The position numbers and the translations under genes were made by a program. From assembly GCF_000020125.1 (NCBI RefSeq), contig NC_010676.1, positions 682,001-746,000 of the forward strand: DNA of 64,000 nt, in the 5' to 3' direction. The notes below the pieces were generated by a model, which worked only from the letters and a program-made list of their open reading frames with translations, did not search any database and had not been told where the DNA came from. Below, in pieces: positions 33,546-42,603 of the stretch (position 1 is the stretch's first letter; every line of letters starts with the position of its first letter). Origin of the DNA: Paraburkholderia phytofirmans PsJN (lineage in GTDB: Bacteria; Pseudomonadota; Gammaproteobacteria; Burkholderiales; Burkholderiaceae).

Positions 33546-34494
33546 CGCGCGTGCCACGCTTGCGGACCGATTGCGTCGACGTGTGAAAGCGGTCCTCGAT
33601 GGTTTCGATCGCCTGACCGAGGAACTGCAGAAACATGCTCATCGCCACGGTACTCGTCAGATCCGAGCGCTGATACAGACAACTGAACGATTGGGCGCCC
33701 GCATCGGCGAGCGGTGTCCATGCCAGCTTGCGCTCGGCGACGTCTTCGGCAACGTTCTCCGCGATCAGAAACCCGATGCCGACGCCGTCCGCCACGAGCC
33801 GCCGCACCATGGAAACAGAACTGGTTTCCACCAGAGGACGCGCCTTGCGTCTTTCGCGGTGATCGATCTGGTCCACCATGGCGCGTAGTTCGGTATCCGG
33901 CGTCATCAGGATGAGCGGATAGTCGAGACATTCGCGCAGGCGTGGACGTTTCTGCAGTTTCGTGAGCGGATGCCCAGGCGGCGTGACCAGCCCGAGATAC
34001 TGCGCGAACGCGCGCACTTCCACGACACCGGGCGGCGGCTTGCGGCGCAGACCGTAGCCGATGTCGGCCTCGCCGTTCTCCACCCACTTCAGGATGCTCT
34101 CGCCGTTGCCCGAACGCACGCTGTAGGTCACGCCCGGATAGCGCTCCATCGCGGCCTGGATCGCATCGGGCACCAATTGCTCAGCGGACGACGGCGACAC
34201 CGCCAGATTGACATGCCCGCGCCGCAGCGAACGCAGATCTTCCACCTGCGTCATGGCGTTGTCGAAATCGCGCTGGCCGCGCCGCACTGCCGCAATGATG
34301 ATCTCGCCGGCGGTGGTGAGCTGCATGCCGCGCGGCAGGCGGTCGAACAGCGGCGAGCCGACCTGCTCCTCCAGATTGAGGATTTGCTGGTGCACTGCGG
34401 CAGCGGTCAGATGCAGGGCTTCTGCCGCTTTTCGGATCGAACCGCGTCTGACTACCTCGTCGAAGCAGCGGAATGTCTGTGATATTGGACGCAT
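33538..34494 (-). CDS. LysR-family regulator
   Basis: A 318-residue LTTR: N-terminal winged helix (FRCFDEVVRRGSIRKAAEALHLTAAAVHQQILNLEEQVG, residues about 8-46), then a periplasmic-binding-protein-like effector domain (from about 95). ATG 34494 is preferred to a TTG 42 bases upstream. It is divergent from the arylsulfotransferase-like gene with 103 bases between, the usual LTTR layout, so it probably controls that gene and perhaps the permease and porin that follow. Confidence 0.9.
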   Translation of the reverse strand: MRPISQTFRCFDEVVRRGSIRKAAEALHLTAAAVHQQILNLEEQVGSPLFDRLPRGMQLTTAGEIIIAAVRRGQRDFDNAMTQVEDLRSLRRGHVNLAVSPSSAEQLVPDAIQAAMERYPGVTYSVRSGNGESILKWVENGEADIGYGLRRKPPPGVVEVRAFAQYLGLVTPPGHPLTKLQKRPRLRECLDYPLILMTPDTELRAMVDQIDHRERRKARPLVETSSVSMVRRLVADGVGIGFLIAENVAEDVAERKLAWTPLADAGAQSFSCLYQRSDLTSTVAMSMFLQFLGQAIETIEDRFHTSTQSVRKRGTRVS

Positions 34495-34597
34495 GACTGG
34501 ACTGTATAGTTTTATCGAACGGCCCGTATAGAACAATCAGATTTTCCTGACGCATCGAATGGCCTAGATTTGTTCCACCATCTTAACGGAGCGAATC

Positions 34598-35713
34598 GTG
34601 ACCACCACAGTCGACCAAATTACCCAGCGCCGCCGCGGCGTCGGCCTTATTGCTCACGACCCGAAACTGTCCGCCGGCGGCTACACGCTGATCGCGCCGC
34701 AGACGGCAGGCGGGCGCGTGTATCTCGTGGATATCGGCGGCGAGGTGGTGCACGAATGGCACATGCCGGTGCGTCCCGGCCGTCATGCGGTGATTCTGCC
34801 GAACGGCAATCTCGGCTACAACGGCAATCATGCGGACTCGGAAGATCGCTACGCACCGTGGTCGATGTGGCATGGCGGCGATTTCTACGAGGTCACCCCG
34901 CAAGGCGAAGTGGTCTGGCGTTACCAAGACCCGGCGCATCACCATGACGCGCAGTGGCTGCCGAACGGCAATCTGCTCTATGCCGCATGCGCACCGGTGC
35001 CGGCAGGTTTCGCGGATCGCGTGCCGGGCGGCACCGCGCATGGCCCCGAAGAGGCGATGTACGGCGACGTGATCCGCGAAGTGAATCGAGCGGGCGAACT
35101 TGTATGGGAATGGAAAGCCTGGGAGCACCTGAATCCCAAGGACTTTCCTATTGCGCCCGGCTTCGGCCGCTATCACTGGCCGCTCGTGAACGGGCTCGGT
35201 GTGAACGCACAGGGCGAGGTGCTGATGAGTTTGCGCACCACGTCCGGCATCATCGCGGTCGATCGTCAAACGGGCGCCGTGACAATGCATATTCCACCGA
35301 GCGTGGTTTCGCATCAGCATGCGCCGGTGGCGCTCGCCAACGGCAACATTCTCACCTTCGACAACGGCAATTTCCGCGCTGGCGCGCACGTGGTGTTCTC
35401 GCGAGTGCTGGAGATCGATCCTGTCAGCCGCGAAGTGGTGTGGTCATACGCGGACGACATGGTGAACATGTTCTACAGCGCGTTCATGGGCAACGCGCAG
35501 CGGCTCGCGAACGGCAATACGCACATTACCGAGTCGGCCACCGGGCGTTTATTCGAAGTGACTCCGGCAGTGGAAGTGGTGTGGGAGTACGTGATTCCGT
35601 GGTTCGGCGAATACCCGGATGAAGCGGCGCGTAAAACCGGTCCGGGCCAGTTGAACAGCGTGTTTCAGACCTTCCGCTACAGCCGCGAGCAATTGCCGTG
35701 GCTGCGCGCGTAA
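34598..35713 (+). CDS. Arylsulfotransferase-like beta-propeller protein
   Basis: A 371-residue protein resembling the arylsulfotransferase (ASST, PF14269-type) propeller family. Blade-like elements include YLVDIGGEVVHEWHMPVRPGRH, LLPNGNLLY, HHDAQWLPNGN and VSHQHAPVALANGNILTFDNG, with many His residues. No signal peptide, so cytoplasmic unless exported otherwise. ASSTs move sulfate between aryl esters and phenols. Probably in one unit with the NCS2 permease that begins 47 bases on. The family call is by eye. Confidence 0.7.
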   Translation: MTTTVDQITQRRRGVGLIAHDPKLSAGGYTLIAPQTAGGRVYLVDIGGEVVHEWHMPVRPGRHAVILPNGNLGYNGNHADSEDRYAPWSMWHGGDFYEVTPQGEVVWRYQDPAHHHDAQWLPNGNLLYAACAPVPAGFADRVPGGTAHGPEEAMYGDVIREVNRAGELVWEWKAWEHLNPKDFPIAPGFGRYHWPLVNGLGVNAQGEVLMSLRTTSGIIAVDRQTGAVTMHIPPSVVSHQHAPVALANGNILTFDNGNFRAGAHVVFSRVLEIDPVSREVVWSYADDMVNMFYSAFMGNAQRLANGNTHITESATGRLFEVTPAVEVVWEYVIPWFGEYPDEAARKTGPGQLNSVFQTFRYSREQLPWLRA

Positions 35714-35760
35714 CTGACAGCGTCATTGCGCTTCACTGCGCTTCAAACTGCGAGGGTAAC

Positions 35761-37089
35761 GTGAATCCAGAACCTGCCATTCATAGCGTCGACGCGCGCT
35801 TGCCCGCGTGGCAACTCGTGCTGTTCGGCCTGCAACATGTGCTGTCGATGGCCGCTTCGCCCGTCACCGCGGTGTTTCTGGTGTCGCGCATGTTGTCGCT
35901 GCCATCGGAGATGACCGTGCATCTGATCGGTGCCACTTTCTTCGTCTGCGGCGCGGGCACGCTGCTGCAATCGCTCGGTGCGGGATCGATCGGCGCGCGT
36001 CTGCCCTTCGTGATGGTGCCGGGCGGCGCGCCCGCGATGCTGTTCGCGGTTATCGCGACGCAAACGAATATGCGCACGGCGGCCGGCGCCGCGATTCTCA
36101 CCAGCCTGTTCTATTGGATCGTGCTGCCGGTATTCGCGCGCTGCTTGCGGTTCTTTCCCCGCGTGGTGGTGGGCACGATGCTGGTCCTCGTGTCGGTGAG
36201 CCTGATCAAGATCTATGCCGGTATCGTGGTCGGACAGCCGGGCACGCCGGGTTTCGCGCGGCCCCAATCGCTTGGACTCGCGCTGCTCACGATCGTGGCC
36301 ACGCTCGCGGTGGCGCGACTGTTCAAGGGCACGGTGGGCCGCCTGGCGGTGCTGCTAGGTCTTGCCGCCGGCACGTTCGCTGGCTGGGCGATGGGCTTGA
36401 TGCCCGCCAATGGGCTGTGGAGCGGACCGCTCTTTACGCTGCCGACGCTGCTGCCGTTCGGCATGCCGCGTTTCGATGTGCTGGCCGCGCTGCCCATGCT
36501 GATTTTCAGCGTGATCTCGATGGCCGAAGCAACGGGCCAGACGGTGGCCGTCGGCGAGATCACGGGCAGAAAGATCGACATGCGCCGCGACGTGCCGCGC
36601 ACGATTCGCGGCGATGCGCTGGCGTCATTAATCGGCGCACTGCTCGGCACTTCGCTCATCATCACCAGCGCGGAGAATATCGGCGTCGTGCAAACCACGG
36701 GCGTGCGTTCGCGCTACGTCACCGCGACGGCGGGCGCCATGCTGATGCTCATCGCGCTGTTCGCGCCGCTCGGACGCTTTGCTTACGCGATTCCCGCGCC
36801 GGTGGTCGGCGGCACCGCGTTGATCGTCTTCGCGATGATCGGCGTGATGGGCATCGATCTGCTCGGCAAGGTCGACCTGCACGTGCGCGGCAATCAGTAC
36901 ACGCTGGCCGCGGCGCTCGTCGTGGGACTGATACCGGTGCTGGTGCCGAATGTTTATGCGGCGTTTCCGGGCGCGTTACAGATCGTGCTGGGTAACGGCA
37001 TGGCCGCGGGTACGCTCACGGCGATCGTCGTCAATCTTGTGTTCGGCGCATGGCGCCTCGCACCGGCGGAGAAAGTGCAAACCATCTGA
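35761..37089 (+). CDS. NCS2-family nucleobase/xanthine permease
   Basis: A 442-residue polytopic permease of the NCS2 (uracil-xanthine) family with about 12-14 membrane segments (first near LVLFGLQHVLSMAASPVTAVFL; MAEATGQTVAVGEITGR is the conserved region after TM8). Substrates of the family are purines, pyrimidines and relatives; specificity cannot be read. Start: GTG 35761 with GAGGG 5 bases upstream, better than an ATG-like start at 35698 that lies inside the preceding gene. Followed by a porin gene 51 bases on. Confidence 0.88.
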   Translation: MNPEPAIHSVDARLPAWQLVLFGLQHVLSMAASPVTAVFLVSRMLSLPSEMTVHLIGATFFVCGAGTLLQSLGAGSIGARLPFVMVPGGAPAMLFAVIATQTNMRTAAGAAILTSLFYWIVLPVFARCLRFFPRVVVGTMLVLVSVSLIKIYAGIVVGQPGTPGFARPQSLGLALLTIVATLAVARLFKGTVGRLAVLLGLAAGTFAGWAMGLMPANGLWSGPLFTLPTLLPFGMPRFDVLAALPMLIFSVISMAEATGQTVAVGEITGRKIDMRRDVPRTIRGDALASLIGALLGTSLIITSAENIGVVQTTGVRSRYVTATAGAMLMLIALFAPLGRFAYAIPAPVVGGTALIVFAMIGVMGIDLLGKVDLHVRGNQYTLAAALVVGLIPVLVPNVYAAFPGALQIVLGNGMAAGTLTAIVVNLVFGAWRLAPAEKVQTI

Positions 37090-37140
37090 TCCGGTTTTCC
37101 ACGCCCACGCAGTTTTCCTTCCAACGTTTCACCACACGCC

Positions 37141-38247
37141 ATGAAAATCAAAATCGCTTTCCTCGCGACACGCGTCGCGGGCTCGGCTGCGCTCGTCGTT
37201 TCCTCGACGGCTTTTGCGCAGAGCAGTGTCACGCTTTATGGCAGTCTCGACGCAGGTCTCGGTTATGTGAGCAATCTGCACGGCTCATCGGCTTATATCG
37301 CCGAGCAGGGCACCCTGCAGGCCGATCGCTTCGGCCTTCAGGGAGTGGAGGATATCGGCGCGGGCCGTTCGGTCGTGTTCCGACTCGAGAGCGGTTTCGT
37401 CACGACGACCGGCGCCTCTGCGAGCAGCACGACGTTCTTTAATCGTCAGGCGTACGTGGGATTATCCGATCCGCTGTTCGGTACGGTGACGCTCGGCCGT
37501 CAGACCGACTGGAATTTCGACTGGCTCGGGTCGGTCTCGACGGGTCAACTACTCGGCGATTTCTCCGCGTTTCACCCCGGCAATCTGGATGGTCTCGGCA
37601 GCACCTTGCCCGTGCAATTGTCGAGCACGGTGAAATGGAAAAGCGCCAGCTATAGCGGCCTGACGCTCGGCGCGCTCTATGGATTTCCCGGCGCGGCGGC
37701 CAGCAATACCAACGGGCGGACCATCAGCTTCGGCGCCAACTATACGAATGGTCCGCTCAGGCTGGTGGCGGCGTATTCCGAGTATCGCGACCGTTTGCTG
37801 CCGCTGTCGAACGGGCTCGGGTTGACTTCGTTCGAAGGGCAGACGCTCGTACCCGGCGGGAGCTTCAACGCAAAACAGGTGCGCGACATGGGCATCGGCG
37901 GATCGTACCGGTTCGAGCGGGTGACGCTGCATGCGCTCGCCACCGATGTACGGATCGCTTCGAACGGCGGCAGCGAGCACTTTCGCAGCTTCGACGGCGG
38001 CGCCAATCTTCGCTTGACGCCGGCCGAGGAAGTCGCGGCGGGAGCCTGGACCGCGACGCTCGACGGGCATCGCTGGACGCAATTCACGGTGGCGAACGTG
38101 TATTCGTTGTCGAAGACGACGCAGCTTTACGCTGACCTGATGTTCGAGACCGCGGGCGGCGGCGCGGTGGCGAATACGCTTGGTATTGGAGCTGCGTCAG
38201 GTGGGCGGCAGACGGTGGTTCTTGCCGGGGTTCATCATTTGTTCTGA
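37141..38247 (+). CDS. General porin, Burkholderia type
   Basis: A 368-residue outer-membrane porin: signal peptide (about 1-24, ending AFAQS), then SSVTLYGSLDAGLGYVSN, a typical first strand of Gram-negative trimeric porins, the RFGLQGVEDIGAGRSVVFRLESGF constriction region and the C-terminal VVLAGVHHLF with terminal Phe. It allows diffusion of small solutes. Located after the ASST-like/permease genes, so perhaps it serves the same uptake route. Confidence 0.93.
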   Translation: MKIKIAFLATRVAGSAALVVSSTAFAQSSVTLYGSLDAGLGYVSNLHGSSAYIAEQGTLQADRFGLQGVEDIGAGRSVVFRLESGFVTTTGASASSTTFFNRQAYVGLSDPLFGTVTLGRQTDWNFDWLGSVSTGQLLGDFSAFHPGNLDGLGSTLPVQLSSTVKWKSASYSGLTLGALYGFPGAAASNTNGRTISFGANYTNGPLRLVAAYSEYRDRLLPLSNGLGLTSFEGQTLVPGGSFNAKQVRDMGIGGSYRFERVTLHALATDVRIASNGGSEHFRSFDGGANLRLTPAEEVAAGAWTATLDGHRWTQFTVANVYSLSKTTQLYADLMFETAGGGAVANTLGIGAASGGRQTVVLAGVHHLF

Positions 38248-38275
38248 GGTCGCGCCCGGCGGCGCATCTCAGCCT

Positions 38276-38872
38276 TTAAGCCTCGGTTACCTGCAGATGA
38301 TACAAACCCCAAGGCGACAGTTCGAAGCGGTCCTTGAGCGGCTTGCTCGACAACTCAGGGATGTTGTCTGCGTCGTAGGTAGCCCACAACGGACCGACTC
38401 CGCCGAGCGGCAGCGGCTTGCCGTCCATTTGCGTCGCCACGATGAATTGATAGGCGCGCACCTTGTCGAGCGTCGTCGCGACTGCGTAGCCGTCCACCGC
38501 GTGCATGACGATTTGCGTGCTGCCCGCGCTGGGCGCGCCGACGTGTTCGAGCACATGGGTGAGCAGTGGGCCGCTCAAGGTGTGCTGACGGGAATCGTAT
38601 TCGGTGGTGGGCCTGATCGTCACCGCCGGCATGCCGGCGAGCGAAGCGAAATCGACGGCGTACGCTTCGGAGAACTTCACCTGATGCTTGGCGAGCAACT
38701 GGTCGAACGCGGGATCGAGCGCGCCGCGATTGTGGCGTTTGATCGCGCCGGTGATCGTCAGAACGACGGGCGATGCCGCACAGGCTTCTTTCCGGACGCG
38801 CTGGCTACCGAAAGCAGGCGCAGCGGTCACGCCCAGCAGTGCAGCGCTGGTCAGGAAATTGCGTTTATTCAT
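38276..38872 (-). CDS. Molybdopterin-domain oxidoreductase-like periplasmic protein
   Basis: A 198-residue protein with a signal peptide (about 1-22). The body resembles the molybdopterin-binding domain of the sulfite-oxidase superfamily: VVLTITGAI, YAVDFASLAGMPAVTI, THVLEHVGAPS, VMHAVDGYAVATTL and the KDRFELSPWGLYHLQV end. It lacks an obvious molybdenum-ligating Cys near the centre, so it may be a small cofactor-free or divergent member. Usually paired with an MsrQ-like or heme subunit; none is seen here. Convergent with the porin gene. Confidence 0.7.
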   Translation of the reverse strand: MNKRNFLTSAALLGVTAAPAFGSQRVRKEACAASPVVLTITGAIKRHNRGALDPAFDQLLAKHQVKFSEAYAVDFASLAGMPAVTIRPTTEYDSRQHTLSGPLLTHVLEHVGAPSAGSTQIVMHAVDGYAVATTLDKVRAYQFIVATQMDGKPLPLGGVGPLWATYDADNIPELSSKPLKDRFELSPWGLYHLQVTEA

Positions 38873-39284
38873 TGCTGGTCTCCGGACGATGAGAAGGGCG
38901 ACGAGTTCGGCCAGATCGTCGCGGCCTCTATTGTCGGGTAATTGCTGCTCACTGTGTTACGACCTGGCTTGATATATCGCGCTGATCCCTATGCTGCGGG
39001 ACGTAGGCCGCACGTGTGTTGCCGCAGCGTTGGAACACATGCGGCTCTTCGCAGGCTGATGGGGAAATCGGGCACATGTCGCGGTTTTGCGCTGTCGATA
39101 AACAGATTGGATGACGTGGCGTGCACCTTTGGTGCCTCGTATTGAGCTTTCGGATTCTACAATGGCGACTCGCGTAGCGAACAGTGGCGAGGTGAACATG
39201 GTAAGCAAGGCAATGTTGGCGGCGAGTGCGCGTGGCGCTGGGTTGGTGCCGCGCGCAGATGCCACGCCCGCAGTCAGATTGAAT
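38873..39284. other. Gene-free stretch
   Basis: 412 bases between the molybdopterin-domain gene and the AlaX remnant. Short open frames on both strands have no recognisable family. The promoter of the molybdopterin-domain gene must lie at its left end. Confidence 0.5.
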
Positions 39285-39494
39285 TCATGGCACTACTCTC
39301 CGCGAAGCCATGGCGTTACCAGGATGAAAAGAAGCCGTATCGAAGCGCGCGTTGTCGAATTGACACGATAGACGCTCTTCACCCACCCCCATGCTCTTGC
39401 GGCGAATGCTTATCCGCCCTATGAGCTCAGTGTTGCCGATATGCGTGCCGCCGCAAGGCATGAGGTTGTCTTCGCATTGCCAATAGCGGGCGTC
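39285..39494 (-). pseudogene. Truncated alanyl-tRNA-editing (AlaX) gene
   Basis: Reading leftward from 39494 gives 69 codons and a stop, with RYWQCEDNLMPCGGTHIGNT then ELIGRISIRRKSMGVGEERL. This is the C-terminal part of the AlaX/AlaRS editing domain (zinc-binding CGGTH; 'K-MG-G-ER' end). The N-terminal three-quarters, with its HxxxH site, is absent: an in-frame TGA lies at 39498-39500 and no AlaX-like frame is seen above it. About 20 codons past the homologous end are read-through. A dead remnant. Confidence 0.75.
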
Positions 39495-39542
39495 GAGTCA
39501 CTCACTCGCTAGCCGACACGGTGGCAAGATTCGCCGTTTCTA

Positions 39543-39557
39543 TTACATCCCAGGTAA
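39543..39557. promoter_or_regulatory. TTAC(C/A)T-N3-AGGTAA operator, copy 1
   Basis: TTACATCCCAGGTAA lies 81 bases upstream of the AhpD-like gene. It differs by one base from a perfect TTACCT-N3-AGGTAA palindrome. The perfect version occurs at 50895-50909 upstream of the DUF1330 gene. A likely site for the MmyB-type regulator encoded at 40300. Confidence 0.55.
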
Positions 39558-39637
39558 TTGCCGCCCCTCACCCCCACGCCTAATCTTCGGTTGTCGCGCG
39601 GTTCACCCCGAACCCCGTTCACTATCGAGGACACATC

Positions 39638-40186
39638 ATGTCGAAGTTTCAAGTTCACACCATCGGCTCCGCACCGGAACAATCCAAACCGGTATTGCAG
39701 CAACTCCAGCAGACCTTCGGCTTCATCCCCAACATCGCGGGCGCCATGGCCGAATCGCCCATGCTGATCGGTGCGTTCATCAATCTGTTTCAGAAAGTCC
39801 ATTCGGGCACGTTCACGGAAGCGCAGATCCAGACGCTGTTGCTGACCAACGCCGTCACCAATGCATGTACGTGGGCGGTCGCATTTCACACAGCATTGGC
39901 GTTGAACGAGGGACTCACGCCCGCCGATGTCGAAGCGCTTCGCGCAGGCCGCGCGCCTGCGGACCGCCAGCATGCCGCGCTTTCCACGTTGACGAAAACC
40001 GCGATCCTGAGGCGCGGCCATCTCGACGAGCGCGACATCAGCGCATTTCTCGAAGCCGGTTTCCGTCGTGATCAGGTACTCGAAGTGCTGGCGGTGGCGG
40101 CGGCCTCGACGATCACGAACTACGTGGGCAGCATCACGCAACCTCCGTTGGAAGCGCAGTTTCAGGTCCACGCCTGGACGGCTTGA
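39638..40186 (+). CDS. AhpD/carboxymuconolactone-decarboxylase-like protein
   Basis: A 182-residue all-helical protein of the CMD/AhpD family. The family active site ExxxC-x2-C-x3-H reads NACTWAVAFH (C77, A80, H84): the second Cys, the nucleophile of AhpD peroxidase, is Ala. The protein should thus not be a standard peroxidase. The ATG has GAGGACAC upstream. It is followed by the MmyB-type regulator gene in the same direction with a strong stem-loop between. Confidence 0.85.
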   Translation: MSKFQVHTIGSAPEQSKPVLQQLQQTFGFIPNIAGAMAESPMLIGAFINLFQKVHSGTFTEAQIQTLLLTNAVTNACTWAVAFHTALALNEGLTPADVEALRAGRAPADRQHAALSTLTKTAILRRGHLDERDISAFLEAGFRRDQVLEVLAVAAASTITNYVGSITQPPLEAQFQVHAWTA

Positions 40187-40236
40187 TTCTCGTAAGGGAA
40201 GGCGCGCTCAGCGCTAGCGAGTATGCTGACCGACGA

Positions 40237-40264
40237 GGTTCGGCCGAGCTGTGCTCGCCGAACC
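40237..40264. terminator. Stem-loop between AhpD-like and regulator genes
   Basis: Arms GGTTCGGCCGAG (40237-40248) and CTCGCCGAACC (40254-40264) pair over 11 bases with one bulged C; loop of five. There is no T-run. It could be a Rho-independent-like end for the first gene or a leader structure for the second (its start is 36 bases on). Confidence 0.5.
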
Positions 40265-40299
40265 CGTTATCTGTATCGTCTTGCGGACAGGAACACACG

Positions 40300-41157
40300 A
40301 TGAATCCGGCGAACCCAGTAAAAAAAACGCCCCCGAACGATCTCGGCATCTTGATGCGCCACTGGCGGGATGTGCGCGGCATCAGCCAACTGGACCTCTC
40401 GTTCAATGCGGGCGTGTCACAGCGTCATATCAGCTTCATCGAAAGCGGACGCAGCGTGCCGAGCCGTCAGATGCTGATGGATACCGCGCAGGCACTCGAC
40501 ATCCCCCTGCGCGAACGTAACACGCTGCTGCTGGCCGCAGGCTACGCGCCGATGTATGCCGACGCCGCCTGGAATGCACGAGAAATGCAAAGCGTCACGA
40601 ATGCGCTCGGACGCATGCTGCGTCAGCATGAGCCGTTTCCGGCACTGGTCATGGACCGCTACTGGAACGTGCTGATGACCAACGAGGCGGCGCCGCGTTT
40701 TTTTGACTGCTTCATCGACATGGCGGCGCGCACGGGGCCGCGCAACATGTTGCATCTGGTGTTCGATCCGGACGGTATGCGCCCATTCGTGAGCGACTGG
40801 CAGACCGTGGCGGACAGTCTGATTCAGCGGGTCTACCGCGAGTCGGTGGGGCGCGTGATCGACGATCGGACGCGCGAGTTGCTCGACGCGTTGCGCGCCT
40901 ACCCGGATGTGGAAACGAACATGCAGCCGGGGCCTTCCGACTTGGCGGCCGGGGCCGCGGCGGCCATGCCGGTGATCCCGATCGGCTTCGTCAGAAACGG
41001 CTACGTCATGAAGTATTTCTCGATGGTCGCGACCGTAGGCACGCCGCAGACGATCGCAGCGCAGGAGTTGCGCCTCGAATGCATGTTCCCCGCCGACGAC
41101 GAAACGGAAGCCCGTCATCTGGAGATGCTCGACGCGGCGCCGCAGTCGCAGCGCTAG
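40300..41157 (+). CDS. XRE-family regulator, MmyB-like
   Basis: A 285-residue regulator. The N-terminal XRE helix-turn-helix (LMRHWRDVRGISQLDLSFNAGVSQRHISFIESG, about 18-52) is followed by the MmyB-like ligand-binding domain (about 105-265; PALVMDRYWNVLMTNEAAPRFF and HLVFDPDGMRPFVSDW). Such regulators usually repress a neighbouring enzyme and are thought to bind fatty-acid-like ligands. ATG 40300 has an AGGAAC box. The TTACCT-N3-AGGTAA sites upstream of the AhpD-like and DUF1330 genes are its likely targets (inference). Confidence 0.9.
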   Translation: MNPANPVKKTPPNDLGILMRHWRDVRGISQLDLSFNAGVSQRHISFIESGRSVPSRQMLMDTAQALDIPLRERNTLLLAAGYAPMYADAAWNAREMQSVTNALGRMLRQHEPFPALVMDRYWNVLMTNEAAPRFFDCFIDMAARTGPRNMLHLVFDPDGMRPFVSDWQTVADSLIQRVYRESVGRVIDDRTRELLDALRAYPDVETNMQPGPSDLAAGAAAAMPVIPIGFVRNGYVMKYFSMVATVGTPQTIAAQELRLECMFPADDETEARHLEMLDAAPQSQR

Positions 41158-41216
41158 ATCAATTGGCGGACGGCGCCGCAGCCGCCGCCGTTGAACCGCG
41201 CCGCCGCATCGAAGCT

Positions 41217-42419
41217 TTAAAACTTATGCCGCACACCGATGCTGACAATGGCCTGCGACTGCGCCGCCGACGAGTGGCCATTACCCTTGTCGCTAACCGA
41301 TGCGGTAGCCGCGACCGGATTGCCGAGCGCATCCAGCGTGCCGCCCGACGCGTGCTGGTAACCACCCATCAGATAGACAGTCGAACGCTTGGACAGCGCA
41401 TACTGCCCGCCGAGCGTCACGTTGTGATACTGCGCGCGCTCATCCACGCCATCCACTTCGCCGCCACGCGTGTAGCTGTAGCCCGCGAACAGTTGCACGG
41501 CGGGACGGATCGTCCATTGTCCGAACACGCCCGCGATATTGAACGTGGCGTGTCCCTTGAACAGCGAGTCCGCGCCGGAGCGATACTGCACGTTGCTGTA
41601 ATTCACGCCGACGATCGCCGGCCCGAAGTTGTACGTCGCGCCCGTCGCGATGATCTGTTGCGATTGCGCGCTCGCGTAGCCTTCGTTGATGGATGAATTG
41701 AACAGACCGTCGTCCGTACCGTTCCACTTGCCGTAAGTCGTGTCCCGCGCACCGGTCTTGCTGTTGTCGGAGCGTTCGAAGCCGACGCCCACATGCAACG
41801 GGCCGTTGCCGTAGGCGGCACCCACGCTCCAGGTATTCTGCTGCTTCAGGCTGCCGGGCTGGCCACCGAAACCGTACAGCGCGCCGAACGTGAAGCCCGC
41901 ATAGTTCGCGCTCGTGTACTTGATGGAGTTGTTGACGCGCGCGGTCTGATCCAGATCGTCGATATCGCCCGGATGCGCGCCGTAACCGCCGACCATCGCC
42001 ACCGGCGCGACAGGCGAAACGAAGTCGTTCAGCGAGGTGTACTGGCGGCCCAGCGTGATCGTGCCGTACTGCTTGCTGCCGACGCCCACGTACGCCTGGC
42101 GGCCGAACAGGCCGCCGTTCTGGCCGGTCTTGCCGTTCGTGATATCGAAGCCGTCCTCGAGCTGGAACAATGCGTTCCAGCCGCCGCCCAGGTCCTCCTG
42201 ACCCTTGATGCCCCAGCGGCTTCCGGAGAGGTTGCCGCTCGTCGCGGCGACGTTCGAGTGGCCGCTATAGTTTCCAGTGGTGCCGGTGCGCTCGTTGCTG
42301 CGGTACGAAACGCCGGCATCCACGATGCCGTACAGCACGACGGCGCTCTGCGCGGACGCAATGCCGGCGAACGACATCAACAGGGGGGCGGCAATCCATT
42401 GCTTTTTCATCGTATTCAT
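41217..42419 (-). CDS. General porin, Burkholderia type (second)
   Basis: A 400-residue outer-membrane porin with signal peptide (cleaved after about residue 24, ASAQS), VVLYGIVDAGVSYRSN first strand, SRWGIKGQEDLGGGWNALFQLEDGF, and terminal VSIGVRHKF ending in Phe. It is more typical of the main porins (OpcP/Omp38-like) than the one at 37141. The start is either ATG 42419 or the ATG three codons later (42410). Convergent with the MmyB-type regulator gene. Confidence 0.93.
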   Translation of the reverse strand: MNTMKKQWIAAPLLMSFAGIASAQSAVVLYGIVDAGVSYRSNERTGTTGNYSGHSNVAATSGNLSGSRWGIKGQEDLGGGWNALFQLEDGFDITNGKTGQNGGLFGRQAYVGVGSKQYGTITLGRQYTSLNDFVSPVAPVAMVGGYGAHPGDIDDLDQTARVNNSIKYTSANYAGFTFGALYGFGGQPGSLKQQNTWSVGAAYGNGPLHVGVGFERSDNSKTGARDTTYGKWNGTDDGLFNSSINEGYASAQSQQIIATGATYNFGPAIVGVNYSNVQYRSGADSLFKGHATFNIAGVFGQWTIRPAVQLFAGYSYTRGGEVDGVDERAQYHNVTLGGQYALSKRSTVYLMGGYQHASGGTLDALGNPVAATASVSDKGNGHSSAAQSQAIVSIGVRHKF

Positions 42420-42557
42420 AGCCTGGTTGAAACTTCTATCTCAAGTCGCCTGAATGGCGATCTCTCTTTTTTCCGCGCGCACGGATGCCCGCTCCTGAGC
42501 AACGGAGCGGACTACGTGAAGCAAGGAAGGGTGTGCGCAGCGGCGCTTGCCATGCCT

Positions 42558-42587
42558 GTGACGCGTCCCTCGAGTGGGACGCGTCAC
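42558..42587 (-). terminator. 12-base perfect stem downstream of cytochrome gene
   Basis: GTGACGCGTCCC (42558-42569) and GGGACGCGTCAC (42576-42587) flank a 6-base loop; the stem begins 17 bases after the end of the gluconate-type operon and is the strongest hairpin noticed in the window. There is no T-run, so termination may be assisted by Rho or the element may insulate the porin promoter downstream. Confidence 0.6.
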
Positions 42588-42603
42588 GCGAGGCCGCGTG
42601 CGA

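Noticed and set aside
39111..39371. 86-residue plus-strand ORF
   Set aside because: It lies partly antisense to the AlaX remnant and has no family of its own.
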